18,759 nucleotides of DNA from Entrophospora sp. SA101 (taxonomy: Eukaryota; Glomeromycota; Glomeromycetes; Entrophosporales; Entrophosporaceae): the NCBI GenBank assembly GCA_958430865.1, contig CAUDNR010000444.1, positions 4,564 through 23,322 of the forward strand, written 5' to 3'. The first letter of the stretch is position 1. Every line of letters starts with the position of its first letter. The position numbers and the translations under genes were made by a program. This document shows, in pieces, positions 18,629 through 18,759 of this stretch. Below the pieces are notes generated by a model. It was given only the letters and a program-made list of their open reading frames with translations, had not been told where the DNA came from and ran no database searches.

Positions 18629-18746
18629 ATGGTGCAAGTCACTTAGTCACTGAACTTTTTGTGCTACAACGACAATTTTGAGAAAAAATTTACAATCAAA
18701 AATGCAATAAAATTTTTACGATCACGTGCTTTCAAAGATCGTCAAA
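18629..18746 (-). repeat. Dispersed repeat B, copy 2 (right of the HMG gene)
   Basis: The reverse complement of 12877-12994: ATGGTGCAAGTCACTTAGTC, CTGAACTTTTTGTGC, CAATTTTGAGAAAAAA, CAAAAATGCAATAAAA, TCACGTG and AAGATCG. With copy 1 it forms inverted flanks around the HMG-box gene and the coiled-coil remnant, 5.6 kb apart. The window ends 13 nt further on, so the outer boundary cannot be seen. Confidence 0.75.
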
Positions 18747-18759
18747 TACAGATTTTATC

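Noticed and set aside
1..18759. CRISPR array, rRNA or bacterial operon structures
   Set aside because: No regularly spaced identical repeats, no rRNA-like core sequence, and spliced introns show eukaryotic DNA.
1..18759. Dictyostelium-like origin, suggested by AT richness and poly-Asn/Gln
   Set aside because: The MATA-type HMG ending YRPRK and the Tc1 relic with TA duplication fit fungi better; a definite assignment needs a database search.

Overview
The window is eukaryotic nuclear DNA: strongly AT-rich, with short introns of 70-125 nt, coding islands separated by long low-complexity spacers, and abundant decayed repeats. A MATA-type HMG-box gene full of Asn/Gln/His runs, a fungal-style CDC20 and a Tc1-type transposon relic fit an early-diverging fungus. 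An arbuscular mycorrhizal (Glomeromycotina, Rhizophagus-like) genome is my best guess. This is inference from style, not from a database match.

Layout. 1-300: pyrimidine-rich microsatellite. 300-2875 and 5458-7730: two collinear, inverted copies of a 2.3-2.6 kb segment. The right copy is the 5' flank plus exon 1 of CDC20; the left copy is a decayed duplicate facing the 3' end of that gene. 3980-5592 (minus): a four-exon CDC20-type APC/C activator whose splice phases I could close to a 435-residue protein. 7950-10610: a broken multi-exon gene (plus) with a Cys-rich start, frameshifts and an inserted block that may hold an LTR. 11145-12091: a Tc1/mariner-type element with long terminal inverted repeats, TA target duplication and an internally deleted transposase. 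12700-13000: fragments of two dispersed repeats. 14284-16185 (plus): an intact single-exon MATA-HMG transcription-factor gene. 16992-18300 (plus): exons of a decaying coiled-coil protein gene. 18629 to the end: an inverted copy of the repeat at 12877.

Relationships. The two intact genes (CDC20 and the HMG-box gene) have no visible joint function. The most distinctive signal is the inverted duplication around CDC20. The duplicate keeps the aligned start codon and 5' splice site of exon 1, points so that any transcript would run antisense to CDC20, and has selectively lost CpG dinucleotides relative to the functional copy, as expected from deamination of methylated cytosine. A tRNA-Val-like sequence of organellar or bacterial type lies in the duplicate only.
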